NCBI RefSeq assembly: GCF_026559675.1
Contig: NZ_CP092891.1
Span: 1-64,000, forward strand
Length of the DNA stretch: 64,000 nt
From: Microbacterium oxydans
GTDB taxonomy: Bacteria; Actinomycetota; Actinomycetes; Actinomycetales; Microbacteriaceae
Direction of reading: 5' to 3'
Of this stretch, positions 63,400-64,000 are shown one piece after another. The notes beneath the pieces are model-generated. The model saw only the letters and a list, made by a program, of their open reading frames with translations, made no database searches and was not told the origin of the DNA. The position numbers and the translations under genes are program-made. Each line of letters opens with the position of its first letter. The stretch's first letter is position 1.

Positions 63400-64000
63400 A
63401 TGGTCACCCCCGCAACACCTCCCGTCGAAGGACGTTTCGCGCGCCTTCTCAGTTCGCAGGGCATCTCCCGCCCCATCGCCTGGGGCTTCGTCGCCCTGAC
63501 GATCTTCATGATCGGAGACGGCATCGAGGCCGGCTTCCTCTCCCCGTACCTCGACGAGCGCGGGTTCGACGGCAGCCAGATCGCCCTGCTGTGGTCGGTG
63601 TACGGCATCGTCGTCGCGGTCGCCGCCTGGCTGAGCGGTGCGCTCGCCGAGGCGTGGGGCCCCAAGCGCGTCATGATGCTCGGCTTCGGCATCTGGGTCG
63701 TCTTCGAGGTGCTCTTCCTCGTCTTCGGCGTGATGGGCGGCAACTTCGAGATCATGCTCCTCGCCTTCGGCATCCGCGGGCTCGGCTACCCGATGTTCGC
63801 CTACGGATTCCTGGTGTGGGTCACGATCGACACCGACGAGAACGTGATGGGTCGCGCCGTCGGCTGGTACTGGTTCTTCTCCACGCTTGGCCTCGGCGTG
63901 CTCAGCTCCTACTTTGCCGGCGCGGTCATCCCGATCATCGGAGAGCTGGCCACGCTGTGGATGGCGCTCGCGTTCGTGGTGGTCGGCGGACTGATGGTCC
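63400..64000 (+). CDS. CsbX/RbtT-type polyol MFS permease, partial (3' end beyond window)
   Basis: The first ~200 residues of a major facilitator, cut by the window end. The N-terminus MVTPATPPVEGRF is followed by helix 1 with FMIGDGIEAGFLSPYLDERG, typical of the CsbX/RbtT/DalT (polyol permease) group. GAGGAGA (63388-63394) precedes the ATG at 63400. Six membrane segments are visible. Together with the kinase and dehydrogenase it would import the pathway substrate. Confidence 0.85.
   Translation, partial: MVTPATPPVEGRFARLLSSQGISRPIAWGFVALTIFMIGDGIEAGFLSPYLDERGFDGSQIALLWSVYGIVVAVAAWLSGALAEAWGPKRVMMLGFGIWVVFEVLFLVFGVMGGNFEIMLLAFGIRGLGYPMFAYGFLVWVTIDTDENVMGRAVGWYWFFSTLGLGVLSSYFAGAVIPIIGELATLWMALAFVVVGGLMV

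Overview
The window looks like the replication-origin end of a high-GC actinobacterial chromosome, most likely Microbacterium or a close relative in the Microbacteriaceae. It opens on the dnaA start codon. The dnaA, dnaN, recF, dciA-like, gyrB, gyrA order, the crgA to fhaA cell-wall/division block, GTG starts, ATGA-type gene overlaps and very high GC all fit that placement. No rRNA operon, insertion sequence, prophage or CRISPR array was seen.

Layout. 1-10158: replication core (dnaA, a 0.5-kb oriC spacer with DnaA boxes, dnaN, recF, a DUF721/DciA-like gene, gyrB, gyrA, a DUF3566 membrane protein). 10235-13960: a VIT1/CCC1-type transporter, then a coupled sensor kinase, response regulator and DUF4097 envelope protein. 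14046-14218: tRNA-Ile and tRNA-Ala. 14546-18545: an APC permease, an HNH protein, a membrane-anchored endonuclease/exonuclease/phosphatase protein and an M24 peptidase. 18601-25119: an amine-catabolism locus with a divergent AraC regulator, permease, ornithine-cyclodeaminase-like protein, flavin amine oxidase and aldehyde dehydrogenase. 25180-28878: a frameshifted DUF1801 gene, Nudix, YbaK, a small membrane protein, cyclophilin and rhomboid. 29043-39891: crgA, class E sortase, a 51-aa membrane protein, pabA, and the minus-strand operon fhaA-fhaB-pstP-rodA-pbpA-pknA-pknB. 40036-40118: tRNA-Leu. 40261-49720: small proteins, an ECF sigma pair, HxlR/NQO, two GntR regulators, an Ldh2-type dehydrogenase, a GlxA-type regulator, an HD hydrolase and an RpiR regulator. 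49730-53721: iron-siderophore uptake under a DtxR-type iron box. 53844-55060: a histidine phosphatase and a RibD-like reductase. 55095-59534: ribokinase, nucleoside hydrolase, LacI and an MFS transporter, with two LacI-type operators. 59693-64000: FGGY kinase, 2-hydroxyacid dehydrogenase, SorC regulator and a CsbX/RbtT-type permease cut by the window end.

The most unusual signal is a composite non-coding element: tandem TTGTTAAC octamers followed 3 nt later by a DnaA-box-like nonamer. It occurs at 14357-14388 and 28886-28917, and a related single-octamer version sits in oriC at 1692-1710. The 28.9-kb copy lies between two converging genes beside a perfect DnaA box, so it is unlikely to be an ordinary promoter element. 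The FGGY kinase, 2-hydroxyacid dehydrogenase and CsbX-like permease resemble the little-understood yoaDCB set of Bacillus subtilis, and the amine-oxidase locus is a coherent pathway whose substrate is unknown.
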